The notes under the pieces: model-generated
What the model was told of the DNA's origin: nothing
The model's database searches: none
The model's input: the letters and a program-made list of their open reading frames with translations, nothing else
Assembly (NCBI RefSeq): GCF_000725885.1
Contig: NZ_JODR01000002.1
Coordinates: 186,001 to 250,000 of the forward strand
Direction: 5' to 3'
Length of the DNA stretch: 64,000 nt
DNA from: Streptomyces albus subsp. albus
GTDB lineage: Bacteria; Actinomycetota; Actinomycetes; Streptomycetales; Streptomycetaceae
Shown here: positions 19,301-27,426 of the stretch, one piece after another
Numbering within the stretch: the first letter of the stretch is position 1
Layout: each line of letters starts with the position of its first letter
Made by a program: the position numbers and the translations under genes

Positions 19301-20107
19301 CACCGGCACGTTCGATCCCCACATCAGCAGGAAGGCCGCGTCCCACCAGTCGCCCGACTCGGGTACGTCGGTCTGGTCGCCGAAGACCTGCGGGGAGGCG
19401 ATCGGCAGGTCCGCGTACCAGTCGTAGAAGGAGAGCATGGCCCCGCCGATCAGCGAGACGAACCGGGCACCGGCCGCCTGGGAGACCATCGACATCGCCG
19501 GGATGGGCGAGAACCCCGCGATCCGGTCGGGGCCGTGCTCCTTGACCGTGTGGACGTGCGCCGCCGCGATGATCTCCACGGCCTCGTCCCAGTCCGCCCG
19601 TACCAGCCCGCCCTTGCCGCGCGCCCGCTGGTAGGCCGCACGGCGCTCGGGGTCCCCCACCACGTCGGCCCACGCCAGCACCGGATCACCCAGCCGGGCC
19701 TTCGCCTCGCGGTACGCCTCCAGCAGCACGCCGCGCACATACGGGTAGCGGACCCGGGTGGGCGAGTAGGTGTACCAGGAGAAGGCCGCACCCCTCGGGC
19801 AGCCCCGCGGCTCGTACTCGGGACGGTCCGGCCCCACGGACGGGTAGTCGGTGCCCTGGGTCTCCCAGGTGATGATCCCGTCCTTGACGTAGACCTTCCA
19901 CCGGCACGAGCCGGTGCAGTTGACGCCGTGCGTGGAGTTGACGACCTTGTCGTGGCTCCACCGGTCGCGGTAGAAGACGTCGCCCTCGCGCCCGCCCGAC
20001 CGCTCCACCCGGTGCAGGTCACCGGCCGTCCGCCCCGGGCGCAGGAACGTGGTCGCCGACAGCAGCGCGGCCCCCGCCTCCGTCCCAGATCTCCGCCTCG
20101 CCCGCAC
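16391..20107 (-). CDS. narG: Respiratory nitrate reductase alpha subunit
   Basis: The 1238-residue molybdenum catalytic subunit that reduces nitrate to nitrite. The FS0 cluster ligands His60, Cys64, Cys68 (HGVNCTGSC) and Cys103 (PRGCPRGAA) are present. So is the YDWYADLP motif, whose Asp229 should be the molybdenum ligand. The length fits the family. GTG 20107 has AAGGAG a few bases upstream. The operon continues with narH, the repeat ORF, narJ and narI. It is divergent from the TDT transporter gene across about 150 bases. No NarK nitrate transporter or two-component sensor is in the window. In S. coelicolor the nar operons are elsewhere by memory, so this block may be an insertion between dxs and xylH. 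Confidence 0.96.
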   Translation of the reverse strand: MRARRRSGTEAGAALLSATTFLRPGRTAGDLHRVERSGGREGDVFYRDRWSHDKVVNSTHGVNCTGSCRWKVYVKDGIITWETQGTDYPSVGPDRPEYEPRGCPRGAAFSWYTYSPTRVRYPYVRGVLLEAYREAKARLGDPVLAWADVVGDPERRAAYQRARGKGGLVRADWDEAVEIIAAAHVHTVKEHGPDRIAGFSPIPAMSMVSQAAGARFVSLIGGAMLSFYDWYADLPIASPQVFGDQTDVPESGDWWDAAFLLMWGSNVPVTRTPDAHWMAEARYRGQKVVVVAPDFADNAKFADEWLHPHPGTDAALAMAMGHVVLKECFVERTVPFFDGYVRRFTDLPFLVTLAPRDGAFVPGKFLRAADLGHRDEGAEWRTVVLDAASGEPAVPGGSLGDRWTDTGRGHWNLDLGELEPALSVAGPPGQDAMRPVEVLLPRFDTDGGPHGQGRGEILRRGVPARRLGGADGPLATTVFDLLLAQYGVGRPGLPGDWPAGYEDAEAPGTPAWQERHTSVPAAACVRLARQFAATAEQTEGRCMIIMGAGTNHWFHSETIYRTFLALLLLTGCQGRNGGGWAHYVGQEKCRPFTGWTTLAGALDWSRPPRQTIGTGFFFLHTDQWRYDRFPADVLASPLAEGAFRDRTAVDLLAQATRCGWMPSAPTFDRNPLDLVDEAAGKGRDPVEYAVGELAAGRLRFAVEDPDAPANWPRVLTLWRSNLLGSSAKGAEYFSRHLLGTHSSLRAEEATGEQRPREVVWHEHAPEGKLDLLLSLDFRMTSSTLLSDITLPAATWYEKHDLSSTDMHPFVHSFTPAIDPPWEARTDFDAFLAIAERFSELARDHLGTRRDLVATPMQHDTPGETAQSGGTARDWRRGECEPVPGATMPALTVVERDYTAIGAKMAALGPLTERLGLPVKGLTLHPDEEVAQLGEACGRVRGGPADGRPRLDTAVKAADAILALSATTNGRLAVQGFGELGKRVGGDLAGLARGQEERRITFADTQAAPVPVLTSPEWSGSEARGRRYTPFTLNTEHGKPWHTLTGRQHFFLDHDWMHELGESLPVYRPPLDMRRLFGEPALGPDGRREVTVRYLTPHNKWSIHSEYQDNWFMLALSRGGQLIWMSPQDAEAVGVRDNDWVEAVNRNGVVVARAVVSHRMPRGTVYLHHAQERTVNVPRSRTDGRRGGTHNSLTRLLLKPTHLIGGYAQTCWSLNYWGPTGNQRDEVTVIRRRSQEVDY

Positions 20108-20260
20108 CGCGGCTCCTTGTCACCAGCTTCCCCGACACCGTCGCCGTACCCCCGCCATGGAACGGGGTGGCGGGGCGCGGGGCGGGGAGGCGAGGCGGAT
20201 GTTGCCCCGGTTGGCCCACCAGCGGGTGCGGACGGGCCCGCGGTGTATTCGGATGGCGGC

Positions 20261-21226
20261 GTGAACGGTTCACCCGGTGACGGCGGCGCCGCCCCCCGCC
20301 GTGGTCATCGTCCGCCCGGTGCCGGTATGCCGCCCGCCGCCGGGGCCATGGTGATGGCCACCGGCATCCTGTCCATCGCCTTCCGGACCGCCGGCCACTG
20401 GATCGTGTCGCTGATCGCGCTGGGCATCGCCGTCGCGGCCTGGCTCCTGCTGGCCGCCGACTTCGCCCGCCGGCTGATCACGGCCCGCTCCCGGCTCGAG
20501 GCCGACGCGCACACCCCTGCCGCGCTCACGGGCGTCGCGGCCACCGCCGTGGTGGGCACCCGGCTGGCGCTGGCCGATCTGCGCCCGGCGGCGATCGCCC
20601 TGCTGGTGCTCGCCACCGTGCTGTGGCCCGTCCTGCTGACCGCCGTCCTGCGCAACCGGGGGCGGCGGATGCCCGGGGCCGTCTTCCTGATCTGCGTCGC
20701 CACCCAGAGCATCGCCGTCCTCGCCGCCACCCTCGCCACCACGCTGCGGGCCGGCTGGCTGGCCGACGCGGGCCTGGCCGTCTTCTGCGTGGGGATCGTC
20801 CTGTACGCCGAGGCCCTGCTGCGGTTCGATCCGCGGCAGCTGCGCACCGGGCGCGGCGACCACTGGGTGGCCACCGGGGCGCTGGCCATCTCAGCGCTCG
20901 CCGCGGAACGGCTGGCCTCCTCCGGCCACTGGGCGGGCGGCGGCGTCACCGTGCTGGACGACCTCGCCCTCGCCCTGGTCGCCGCGGCCCTCGCCGGGTA
21001 CGCCGTGCTGCTGGTCGCCGAGGTGCGCTGGCCCCGCCCCGGCGCGGACGTCCGCCGCTGGGCGACGGTCTTCCCCCTGGGCATGACCGCCCAAGCCGTC
21101 CTGGCCGCCCCCGCCACGCTGCTCCACCCCCTGGGCCGGCCCCTGCTGTGGGTGGCCGCCCTCGCCTGGCTGGCCACCGCCGCCATGAGCGTCGTCCTGC
21201 TGCGGGGTACGCCCGAACGCCGGTGA
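20261..21226 (+). CDS. TDT-family (TehA/SLAC1-like) membrane transporter
   Basis: A 321-residue protein with about ten hydrophobic segments. The first begins PPAAGAMVMATGILSIAF, the N-terminal signature of the tellurite-resistance/dicarboxylate transporter family, whose members move anions such as C4-dicarboxylates, tellurite or nitrate. GTG 20261 gives a short Gly-rich leader; ATG 20327 is an alternative that starts at the first helix. It is divergent from narG with a shared promoter region, so a role in anion movement linked to nitrate respiration is possible but is only inference. The stop codon lies inside the terminator stem at 21223-21254. Confidence 0.72.
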   Translation: MNGSPGDGGAAPRRGHRPPGAGMPPAAGAMVMATGILSIAFRTAGHWIVSLIALGIAVAAWLLLAADFARRLITARSRLEADAHTPAALTGVAATAVVGTRLALADLRPAAIALLVLATVLWPVLLTAVLRNRGRRMPGAVFLICVATQSIAVLAATLATTLRAGWLADAGLAVFCVGIVLYAEALLRFDPRQLRTGRGDHWVATGALAISALAAERLASSGHWAGGGVTVLDDLALALVAAALAGYAVLLVAEVRWPRPGADVRRWATVFPLGMTAQAVLAAPATLLHPLGRPLLWVAALAWLATAAMSVVLLRGTPERR

Positions 21227-21254
21227 GCCCGCCCTCTCGGGAGGGCGGGCTCAC
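21223..21254. terminator. Bidirectional hairpin between TDT gene and xylH
   Basis: Arms GTGAGCCCGCCCTC (21223-21236) and its exact complement (21241-21254) with a TCGG tetraloop. It overlaps the TDT stop codon and lies 66 bases from the convergent xylH stop. Confidence 0.85.
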
Positions 21255-21320
21255 TGCCGGGGGCGGGAAGCAGGGGCCGGGCGCGGGTGGGGTGCCGGCA
21301 CGCCCGGCCGGTCCGGTCGG

Positions 21321-22676
21321 TCAGGCGCGGCCCGCCGTCTTCTGCGTACGGCGGGAGACGGAGTCGATGACGACCGCCGCCAGCAGCACCGCACCAGTGA
21401 TCATGTCGCGGACGGCGGAGCCGGTGCCCAGCAGGGCCATGCCGGAGTTGATGGACTGGATGACGAGCGCACCCAGCAGCGCCGACCACGTCTTGCCGCG
21501 ACCGCCGAAGAGGCTGGTGCCGCCGATGACGGCCGCGGCGATGCAGTTCATCAGGAGGCTGCCGGCCCCGGACGACTGGTTGGCCGCGTTGATCTGGGAG
21601 GCGAAGAACAGGCCCCCGACGGCGGCCATCGTCCCGGCGAGGGCGTAGACGGTGATCCGCACCATGGACACGTTGATGCCGGCCCGGCCCGCGGCCTCGC
21701 TGCTGCCGCCGACGGCGAAGACCTGCCGCCCGTAGCGGGTGCGCCGCAGCACGAAGTCGCCGAGCACGACCACGCCGACGAAGACGACGACGGCCAGCGG
21801 CAGCCCCTTGTAGGAGTTGAAGACGAAGGCCGCCGCGTAGGCGGGCACCGCCACCACGACCGTGCGCAGCACGATCTCGCTGAGCGGCCGGCTGGGCACC
21901 TCCGCGGCCTTGCGGCGGCGCGCGTCCAGCAGCGAGAAGCCGAGGAAGGCCAGCACGCAGACGGTGGCCAGGCCCATCGCCCACACCTTGTCGGCGAAGT
22001 AGTGGTTGGTCAGCTGCGCCACCACTCCGTCGTCGTCGAGGTTGATGGTGCCGCTGGGCCCCAGGATCTGGAGCATCAGGCCGTTCCAGCCCAGCAGCCC
22101 GGCGAGAGTGACGACGAAGGCCGGGACGCCGATCCTGGCGAAGAAGAAGCCGTGGACGGCGCCGGCCGCCATGCCGGTGAGGATGGCCAGCACCATCGCC
22201 AGGACTTCGTTCATGCCCTGGTTGATGTTGAGGACGGCCAGGACGGCGGCCGACATGCCGCTGACGGAGCCGACGGACAGGTCGATCTCGCCGAGGATCA
22301 GCACGAAGACGATGCCGACGGCGATGAGCCCGGTGCCGGCACTCTGGACGAACAGGTCGCTGAGGTTGTTGGCGCTCAGGAACGCCGAGTCCTGGAGCTG
22401 GAAGACGATGCCGATGACGATCAGGCCGACGATCACCGGGAGGGAGCCGAGTTCGCCGGTGCGCACCCGGCGCAGCAGATCGTCGAGGTAGCCGGCGAAG
22501 CCGCGTTCGCGGACCAGCAGACGTGGATCGACGGAGGCGACCGCCGCCTGGGCGGGTCCGCCCCCGTCCGCGCCGGCGGTCTTGGTGAGCTGGCTGCCCT
22601 GGCCGCCGTCGCCGGCCGCGGTCCGGTCGGAGGGACCGCTGGTGGGCGCTCCGCCGGTGGGGGTGCCGGTGGTCAC
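21321..22676 (-). CDS. xylH: Sugar ABC transporter permease, XylH-like (CUT2)
   Basis: A 451-residue inner-membrane permease of the ribose/xylose family with about ten helices. A 75-residue cytoplasmic N-terminal tail precedes VIVGLIVIGIVFQLQ; LILGEIDLSVGSVSG and the C-terminal GTSLFGGRGKTWSALLGA are CUT2 signatures. GTG 22676 overlaps the stop of the ATP-binding gene (GTGA). It completes a binding protein/ATPase/permease set whose neighbour is a ROK repressor, matching SCO6009-6011 next to rok7B7 in S. coelicolor by memory. The substrate is probably xylose, but sugar specificity cannot be read from the sequence. Confidence 0.88.
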   Translation of the reverse strand: MTTGTPTGGAPTSGPSDRTAAGDGGQGSQLTKTAGADGGGPAQAAVASVDPRLLVRERGFAGYLDDLLRRVRTGELGSLPVIVGLIVIGIVFQLQDSAFLSANNLSDLFVQSAGTGLIAVGIVFVLILGEIDLSVGSVSGMSAAVLAVLNINQGMNEVLAMVLAILTGMAAGAVHGFFFARIGVPAFVVTLAGLLGWNGLMLQILGPSGTINLDDDGVVAQLTNHYFADKVWAMGLATVCVLAFLGFSLLDARRRKAAEVPSRPLSEIVLRTVVVAVPAYAAAFVFNSYKGLPLAVVVFVGVVVLGDFVLRRTRYGRQVFAVGGSSEAAGRAGINVSMVRITVYALAGTMAAVGGLFFASQINAANQSSGAGSLLMNCIAAAVIGGTSLFGGRGKTWSALLGALVIQSINSGMALLGTGSAVRDMITGAVLLAAVVIDSVSRRTQKTAGRA

Positions 22677-23488
22677 TGCTGCACCTCCGTGGGGGACGTG
22701 GTGGATGCGGTGGGCGCGGCGCCCGCGGTGCGGGCGTTGCGGCGGGTGACGACGTTGTCGGTCGCACCGGTGATGGCGGAGACGATCTCTTCCTGGGTGG
22801 TGTCGGGCACGGAGAAGGTGCCGTTGTTGCGGCCGAGCCGCAGCACGGCGACCCGGTCGCTCACCGCGCGGACGTCGGCCATGTTGTGGCTGATCAGCAG
22901 AACCCCCAACTCCCGTTCGCGGAGCCGCTCGACGAGGTCGAGGACCTGCGCGGTCTGCTCGACGCCGAGCGCCGCGGTGGGCTCGTCCAGGATGACGACG
23001 CGGGGCTCGCCCAGCAGCGAGCGGGCGATGGCGACGGTCTGCCGCTGGCCGCCGGACAGCGAGGCGACGGGGATGCGCACGCTGGGGATGCGGATGGAGA
23101 GCGTGGCCAGCAGGGTGCGGGCGCGCCGTTCCATCTCCACCTCGTCCAGCACCCCGCGCGCGGTCAGTTCGCTGCCGAGGAAGAGGTTGCCGACGACATC
23201 GAGGTTGTCGCACAGCGCGAGGTCCTGGTAGACGGTCGCGATGCCCAGCTGCTGGGCGTCGTGCGGTTTGTCGATGCGGACGGGCTTGCCGTTCCATTCG
23301 ATGCTGCCCTCGTCCGCCGGGCTGACGCCGGCGATGGCCTTGACGAGGGTGGACTTTCCTGCGCCGTTGTCCCCGACGAGGGCGACGACCTCGCCGGGGT
23401 GGATCTCCAGGTCGACGTCCGTGAGCGCCTGTACGGCGCCGAACCGCTTGGAGATCCCGCGCAACGCCAGCACGGGCGTAGCGGACAC
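22673..23488 (-). CDS. xylG: Sugar ABC transporter ATP-binding protein, XylG-like
   Basis: A 271-residue ATPase with Walker A (GDNGAGKST), the Q-loop (ATVYQDLALC), the ABC signature (LSGGQRQTVAIAR), Walker B (VVILDEPTAAL) and the switch His in ISHNM. It has one nucleotide-binding domain, whereas enteric XylG has two, as usual in actinobacterial homologues. The GTG at 23488 was chosen because AAGGAG at 23497-23502 lies eight bases upstream; the earlier GTG at 23497 overlaps that ribosome site. It overlaps xylH by four bases. Confidence 0.9.
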   Translation of the reverse strand: MSATPVLALRGISKRFGAVQALTDVDLEIHPGEVVALVGDNGAGKSTLVKAIAGVSPADEGSIEWNGKPVRIDKPHDAQQLGIATVYQDLALCDNLDVVGNLFLGSELTARGVLDEVEMERRARTLLATLSIRIPSVRIPVASLSGGQRQTVAIARSLLGEPRVVILDEPTAALGVEQTAQVLDLVERLRERELGVLLISHNMADVRAVSDRVAVLRLGRNNGTFSVPDTTQEEIVSAITGATDNVVTRRNARTAGAAPTASTTSPTEVQQ

Positions 23489-23523
23489 GTGAATCACTCC
23501 TTAACCGCCGGGACGACCGCTCG

Positions 23524-23542
23524 GGGCGGGCCGGACCCGCCC
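23524..23542 (-). terminator. Small hairpin between xylF and xylG
   Basis: GGGCGGG (23524-23530) and CCCGCCC (23536-23542) with a five-base loop lie just after the xylF stop. A stem here could let the binding protein be made in excess over the ATPase and permease; this is inference. Confidence 0.4.
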
Positions 23543-23549
23543 GGCGGGA

Positions 23550-24662
23550 TTACTTGATGCCCGCCTCGTCGCAGGCCTTCTCGAACTTGGCGGTGCAGAT
23601 CTCCTTGGCGGTGAAGAAGCCCGACTTGCCGACGTACTTCTTGATGTCGTCCTTGACCAGCGGCAGCGGAGTGACGATCTTGGTCGGGACGTCCTTCTGC
23701 GACTCGCTGTCGGTCGTGGAGGTGGCGATCTTGTCCAGCTTCTCGCCGCGGGCCAGCGCGACGGCGAACTCGGCGGCGGCAGAGGTCTCGGGCACGTACG
23801 GCTTGTAGACGCTCATGAACTGCTCACCCGACAGGATGCGCTGCACGGCGTTGAGTTCGGCGTCCTGGCCGGTGACCGGCGGCATGTTCTCCTTGGTGAA
23901 GCCCGCGTTCTTCAGCGCGGTGATGATGCCGCCCGCCATGCCGTCGTTGGCGGAGTAGACGCCGACGATGTTCTCCTTGCCGAGCGAGGAGAGGGCGCCC
24001 TTCATGTTGCCGTTGGCGTTCTCCGGCTTCCACTCCTTGGTGTCGTACTCCTTGCCGACCTTCACCTTGCCGTCCAGGACGGAGTGCGCGCCCTCCTTGT
24101 ACATCTTGGCGTTGGGGTCGGTGATGGAGCCGTTCATCATCACGATCTTGCCGTCGTCGACCTTGTCGCCCAGCTCCTTGAGCAGGGACGTGGCCTGGAT
24201 CCGGCCCACCCGGGGGTTGTCGACGGAGGTGTACGCCTTGATCGGGCCCTCGGCGAGACGGTCGTAGGCCACGACGGGGATGTCCGCGCCGTCGGCCTTC
24301 TTGACCGAGCTGGAGATGGACTTGGCGTCCACCGCGTCGAGGATCAGCGCGTCGACCTTCTTGGCGATCATCGTGTCGACCTGCTGCTGCTGGAGGTTGG
24401 CGTCCTGCTTGGCGTTGGCGTACAGGATCTTGGTGTCGTCGCCGGCCAGTTCCTTGAGCTTCTTCTCCATCAGCGGCTTGTCGAACCGCTCGTAGCGCGC
24501 CGTCTGGTTCTCCGGGAGCAGCAGCCCGATGGTGAGCGGGCCCTTCTTGTCCTTGTCACCGCCTTTGCCGTCCGCCTGGTCGGCACTTCCGCAGGCGACG
24601 GTGGTGAGGGCGAGTGAGAGGGTGGCGGTGCCGAAAGCGATACCGCGCAGCACTGCGTGCAT
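23550..24662 (-). CDS. xylF: Sugar-binding lipoprotein, XylF-like
   Basis: A 370-residue periplasmic-type binding protein of the CUT2 class, anchored outside the membrane. The signal peptide ends in a lipobox with Cys24 (TTVACGS), followed by a Lys/Asp-rich linker and the two-lobe binding fold: IGLLLPENQTARYERFD, then DALILDAVDAKSI, VVAYDRLAEG, VYSANDGMAGG and PVTGQDAELNAVQ. These are the sugar-contact segments of the family. ATG 24662 follows GGGAGG. It is the first gene of the xylFGH operon and is preceded by a 470-base control region. Expected repressor: the adjacent ROK protein. Confidence 0.9.
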   Translation of the reverse strand: MHAVLRGIAFGTATLSLALTTVACGSADQADGKGGDKDKKGPLTIGLLLPENQTARYERFDKPLMEKKLKELAGDDTKILYANAKQDANLQQQQVDTMIAKKVDALILDAVDAKSISSSVKKADGADIPVVAYDRLAEGPIKAYTSVDNPRVGRIQATSLLKELGDKVDDGKIVMMNGSITDPNAKMYKEGAHSVLDGKVKVGKEYDTKEWKPENANGNMKGALSSLGKENIVGVYSANDGMAGGIITALKNAGFTKENMPPVTGQDAELNAVQRILSGEQFMSVYKPYVPETSAAAEFAVALARGEKLDKIATSTTDSESQKDVPTKIVTPLPLVKDDIKKYVGKSGFFTAKEICTAKFEKACDEAGIK

Positions 24663-25133
24663 TGAGTGACCTCCCTGACGGGGCCGCAGAGCGGCCGGGG
24701 TAGCCGGAAGTCAACTCGCCGGTTCTGGGGCGGTCAATAAGCAAATCCTTAACGAGATGACAACGATGCCATGCGTTGAAGCAGAAAACTTATGGCTGCC
24801 GAGAGGGGCCGGCGCGGAAGGCCGGGAGGGGTTTCGCGGAACGGTCGTCGAACGGGCACCCGGCCGCGTTGAACGGGCACCGGGTGCGTTCCGAACGGGC
24901 ATTGGCTCCAGTGCGAACGGGCACGGTGTGCCACCCGCGCGGGTACGGAAACGCGGGCCCTCGCCCGGGGCCGGCGACTGCCCCCTGCCGCGAACGTGAC
25001 GGCGGGCATCCCGCGCACGGCCGGGAGGGGGGGGCGGCGCACCGGCCCGACGGTCAACGGGCGCACGGCAAGGACTGGACCGCGCGGCCGGGCCCGGAGC
25101 AGACCGGGGTCAAGGAGTGCGCGAGCGGCCGGG
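24663..25133. promoter_or_regulatory. xylF upstream region
   Basis: About 470 bases between the ROK gene stop and xylF. The xylF-proximal part (24730-24800) is AT-rich for this genome and is the likely promoter, with a TTGTCA on the minus strand about 85 bases before the start codon. Further upstream lies the iteron-like set at 24850-24924. No gene is seen. Confidence 0.5.
24850..24924. repeat. Four phased GAACGGGCAC repeats
   Basis: GAACGGGCAC occurs at 24850, 24871, 24893 (last base changed) and 24915, that is, every 21 or 22 bases, close to two helical turns. All copies point the same way and would lie on one face of the DNA. The position, about 190-260 bases upstream of xylF, suggests a protein-binding array. 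Confidence 0.65.
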
Positions 25134-26321
25134 TCAGACCACCGCGGAGGCGGCGTCGACCAGTGTGCTGTCCCCCATCTCGTCGAGGACGAGGGCGAGG
25201 GCGCCCAGCACCTCGGCCCGGGTGTCGAGTTCGCCGGGCAGGACCGTCAGCCGGCGGGCGGCGCTGGGGATGGCGTACCGCGCCACCGAGTCCCGGACCG
25301 GGTCGAGCACGAGGTCACCGGCGTCGGCGAGGTCGCCGCCGAGGACGACCCGGGAGGGGTTGAGCAGGTTGCAGAGGCTGGCGACACCGCTGCCGATGTG
25401 ACGGCCGATGTCGGCCAGGACCCGCCGGCAGCCGGGGTCGCCCTCGGCGGCGAGCTGCACGACGCGGGTCATCGTCAGGTCGGTGCCGTGGCTGGAGTGC
25501 AGCAGGGGCAGCACGTACCGGGCGGCGGTGAAGGTCTCCAGGCAGCCGCGGTTGCCGCAGCGGCAGACGGGCCCGGACTCGTCGAGGGTGATGTGTCCGA
25601 TCTCGCCGGCGGTGCCGCCGGGGCCGCGGTAGATCTGCCCGTTGATCACGAGCCCGGCGCCGACGCCGCTGGCGACCTTGATGTAGGCGAGGTCGCGGGC
25701 GCCGTGGCCGGCTCCCCAGACCTGTTCGCCGAGGGCGCCGAGGTTGGCATCGTTGTCGACGTAGACGGGGACGCCGAGCCGGCCGGCGAGTTCGTCGCGC
25801 GGGTTGGTGCCCACCCAGCCGGGCAGGATGGCGGTGGAGCCGAGTACGCCGGTCTCCATGTCGATGGGGCCGGGGACGCCCAGCCCCACACCGATGATCT
25901 TGCTGGGGCTGATGCCGCTCTTCTCCACCAGGTGCCGCACCAGGTGTTCGGCGCGGTCCAGGCCCTGGTCGGCGGAGGCGTCCACGTCGATGGGCTCGGC
26001 CTCCTCGGCCAGCACCGTGTGGGCGAGGTTGCCGACGGCGACGCGCAGGTGGGAGTGGCCGAAGTCGACGCCGACGACGATGCCCGCGTCGGCGCTGAGC
26101 GAGACGGCGCGGGCCCGGCGCCCGCCGGAGGAGGTCGGGGTGACCTCGACGGTGCCGGCGTCCTTGAGCTCACGGACGATGTTGGAGACGGTGGCGGCGG
26201 ACAGCCCGGTGGTGCGGGCGATCTCCGCCTGGGTGAGCGAGCCCGCCATCCGTACGGCGCGCACCACGCGTTCGAGGTTCGCCCGGTGCAGCGAGGACTG
26301 CGATCCCGGAGTCTCCACCAC
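25134..26321 (-). CDS. ROK-family transcriptional repressor, Rok7B7-like
   Basis: A 395-residue regulator. The N-terminal winged helix (LTQAEIARTTGLSAATVSNIV, residues about 29-50) binds DNA. The rest is a ROK sugar-kinase fold with VVGVDFGHSHLRVAVG, GLGVPGPIDMETG and the zinc-binding signature CRCGNRGCLE (Cys3-type). Its position between xylFGH and a three-gene sugar ABC operon corresponds to rok7B7 (SCO6008) of S. coelicolor, known from literature memory to control xylFGH and to affect carbon repression and antibiotic production. Two adjacent GTG codons could start it; the first was taken. It has its own upstream region of about 200 bases. Confidence 0.87.
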   Translation of the reverse strand: MVETPGSQSSLHRANLERVVRAVRMAGSLTQAEIARTTGLSAATVSNIVRELKDAGTVEVTPTSSGGRRARAVSLSADAGIVVGVDFGHSHLRVAVGNLAHTVLAEEAEPIDVDASADQGLDRAEHLVRHLVEKSGISPSKIIGVGLGVPGPIDMETGVLGSTAILPGWVGTNPRDELAGRLGVPVYVDNDANLGALGEQVWGAGHGARDLAYIKVASGVGAGLVINGQIYRGPGGTAGEIGHITLDESGPVCRCGNRGCLETFTAARYVLPLLHSSHGTDLTMTRVVQLAAEGDPGCRRVLADIGRHIGSGVASLCNLLNPSRVVLGGDLADAGDLVLDPVRDSVARYAIPSAARRLTVLPGELDTRAEVLGALALVLDEMGDSTLVDAASAVV

Positions 26322-26461
26322 TGTTCACTCCCCGCTTGTCTCCAACATATGAACCCTAAGCAGAGCCCTGGTGGATCTCCCCGTCAAGTCCTATGAGCTC
26401 GGACGACCCGGGCTTGCGCTCATTTGTGACTCATCATACGGAGGTGAGCGGGTGAAACGCG

Positions 26462-26493
26462 CCGGGTCCCCGGCCGGACGGCCGGGGACCCGG
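26462..26493 (-). terminator. Hairpin after the first CUT1 operon
   Basis: Arms CCGGGTCCCCGGCC (26462-26475) and its exact complement (26480-26493) with a GGAC loop, 28 bases after the permease stop. It separates the ABC operon from the ROK gene. Confidence 0.8.
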
Positions 26494-26520
26494 GCACGAT
26501 GCGCCGGCTCGGTGGCTACA

Positions 26521-27426
26521 TCACTTCACGGAGCCCGCCGTCAGGCCGGAGACCACGTGCCGCTCGATGAACGCGAACAGGATGATCACCGGGACGATGG
26601 CGACGACGGAGGCGGCGAACAGGTAGTTCCACTGCACCGTGTAGGCGCCGATGAAGTTGTTGATGCCGACGGTCAGGGGCTGGCTCTCCGGCTCGGTGGA
26701 GAGCGTCAGGCCCATCACGAACTCGTTCCAGGCGGAGATGAAGGTGAAGATCACGGCCGTGACGACGCCGGGCAGTGCCAGCGGCAGCGTCACCTTGATC
26801 ATCGCCCCGAAGCGGCTGGTGCCGTCCACCATCGCCGCCTCCTCCAGCTCCTGGGGGATCGACCCGATGTAGGCGGTGAGGATCCACACGGCGAAGGCCA
26901 GGTTGAACGCGGCGTTGGTCAGGATCAGCGTCCAGACCGAGTTGAGCATGTCCAGCTGGTAGAACTCGCGGTAGAGGCCCACCAGCAGGGCGGTCGGCTG
27001 GAACATCTGGGTGACCAGCACCAGCAGCAGGAACCACTTGCGTCCCTTGAACCGCATCCGTGCCGTGTAGTACGCGGCCGGGAGCGAGACGAGCAGCACC
27101 AGGATGGTGGACCCGCCGGCGACCAGGAGCGTCACCTGGAGGTTGTCCCCGAGCGAGGACTCCCGCCACACGTCGACGAAGTTGGCCCAGTCCAGCTTGT
27201 CGGGCAGATAGGTACGGTCGCGCAGCTCGTCGGCGGGCCGCAGCGCCGTGACGATCATTTCCAGGTACGGCGCGAGGAAGAGCGCGGCCAGCAGCCACGC
27301 GACGGCGGTCAGCACCAGGGTGCGGGGCCGGAAGGTGCGCCCGGGCTTGCGCGCGGGGCCCCGGGCGGACCCGGCGGAGCCCTCCTTGACCGGTCCGGTC
27401 CCGGCGGTCGGGGTTGCGGTCGCCAT
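26521..27426 (-). CDS. CUT1 sugar ABC permease, MalG type
   Basis: A 301-residue permease with six predicted helices after a 35-residue Ala/Gly-rich cytoplasmic tail. The EAA loop that contacts the ATPase reads EEAAMVDGTSRFGAMIKVTLP. ATG 27426 overlaps the stop of the upstream permease by one base (TGATG) after GAGGAGG. No ATPase gene is in the operon; actinobacterial CUT1 systems normally share MsiK encoded elsewhere. The operon promoter carries a DasR-like box, so the cargo is probably an amino sugar or chito-oligosaccharide. Confidence 0.88.
   Translation of the reverse strand: MATATPTAGTGPVKEGSAGSARGPARKPGRTFRPRTLVLTAVAWLLAALFLAPYLEMIVTALRPADELRDRTYLPDKLDWANFVDVWRESSLGDNLQVTLLVAGGSTILVLLVSLPAAYYTARMRFKGRKWFLLLVLVTQMFQPTALLVGLYREFYQLDMLNSVWTLILTNAAFNLAFAVWILTAYIGSIPQELEEAAMVDGTSRFGAMIKVTLPLALPGVVTAVIFTFISAWNEFVMGLTLSTEPESQPLTVGINNFIGAYTVQWNYLFAASVVAIVPVIILFAFIERHVVSGLTAGSVK

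Noticed and set aside
19305..19325. A GTTCGATCCCC-like stretch suggesting a tRNA T-arm
   Set aside because: It lies inside narG coding sequence and no cloverleaf surrounds it.
18248..20200. Plus-strand frame joined upstream of the TDT gene
   Set aside because: It is antisense to narG; the TDT protein starts only near 20261.
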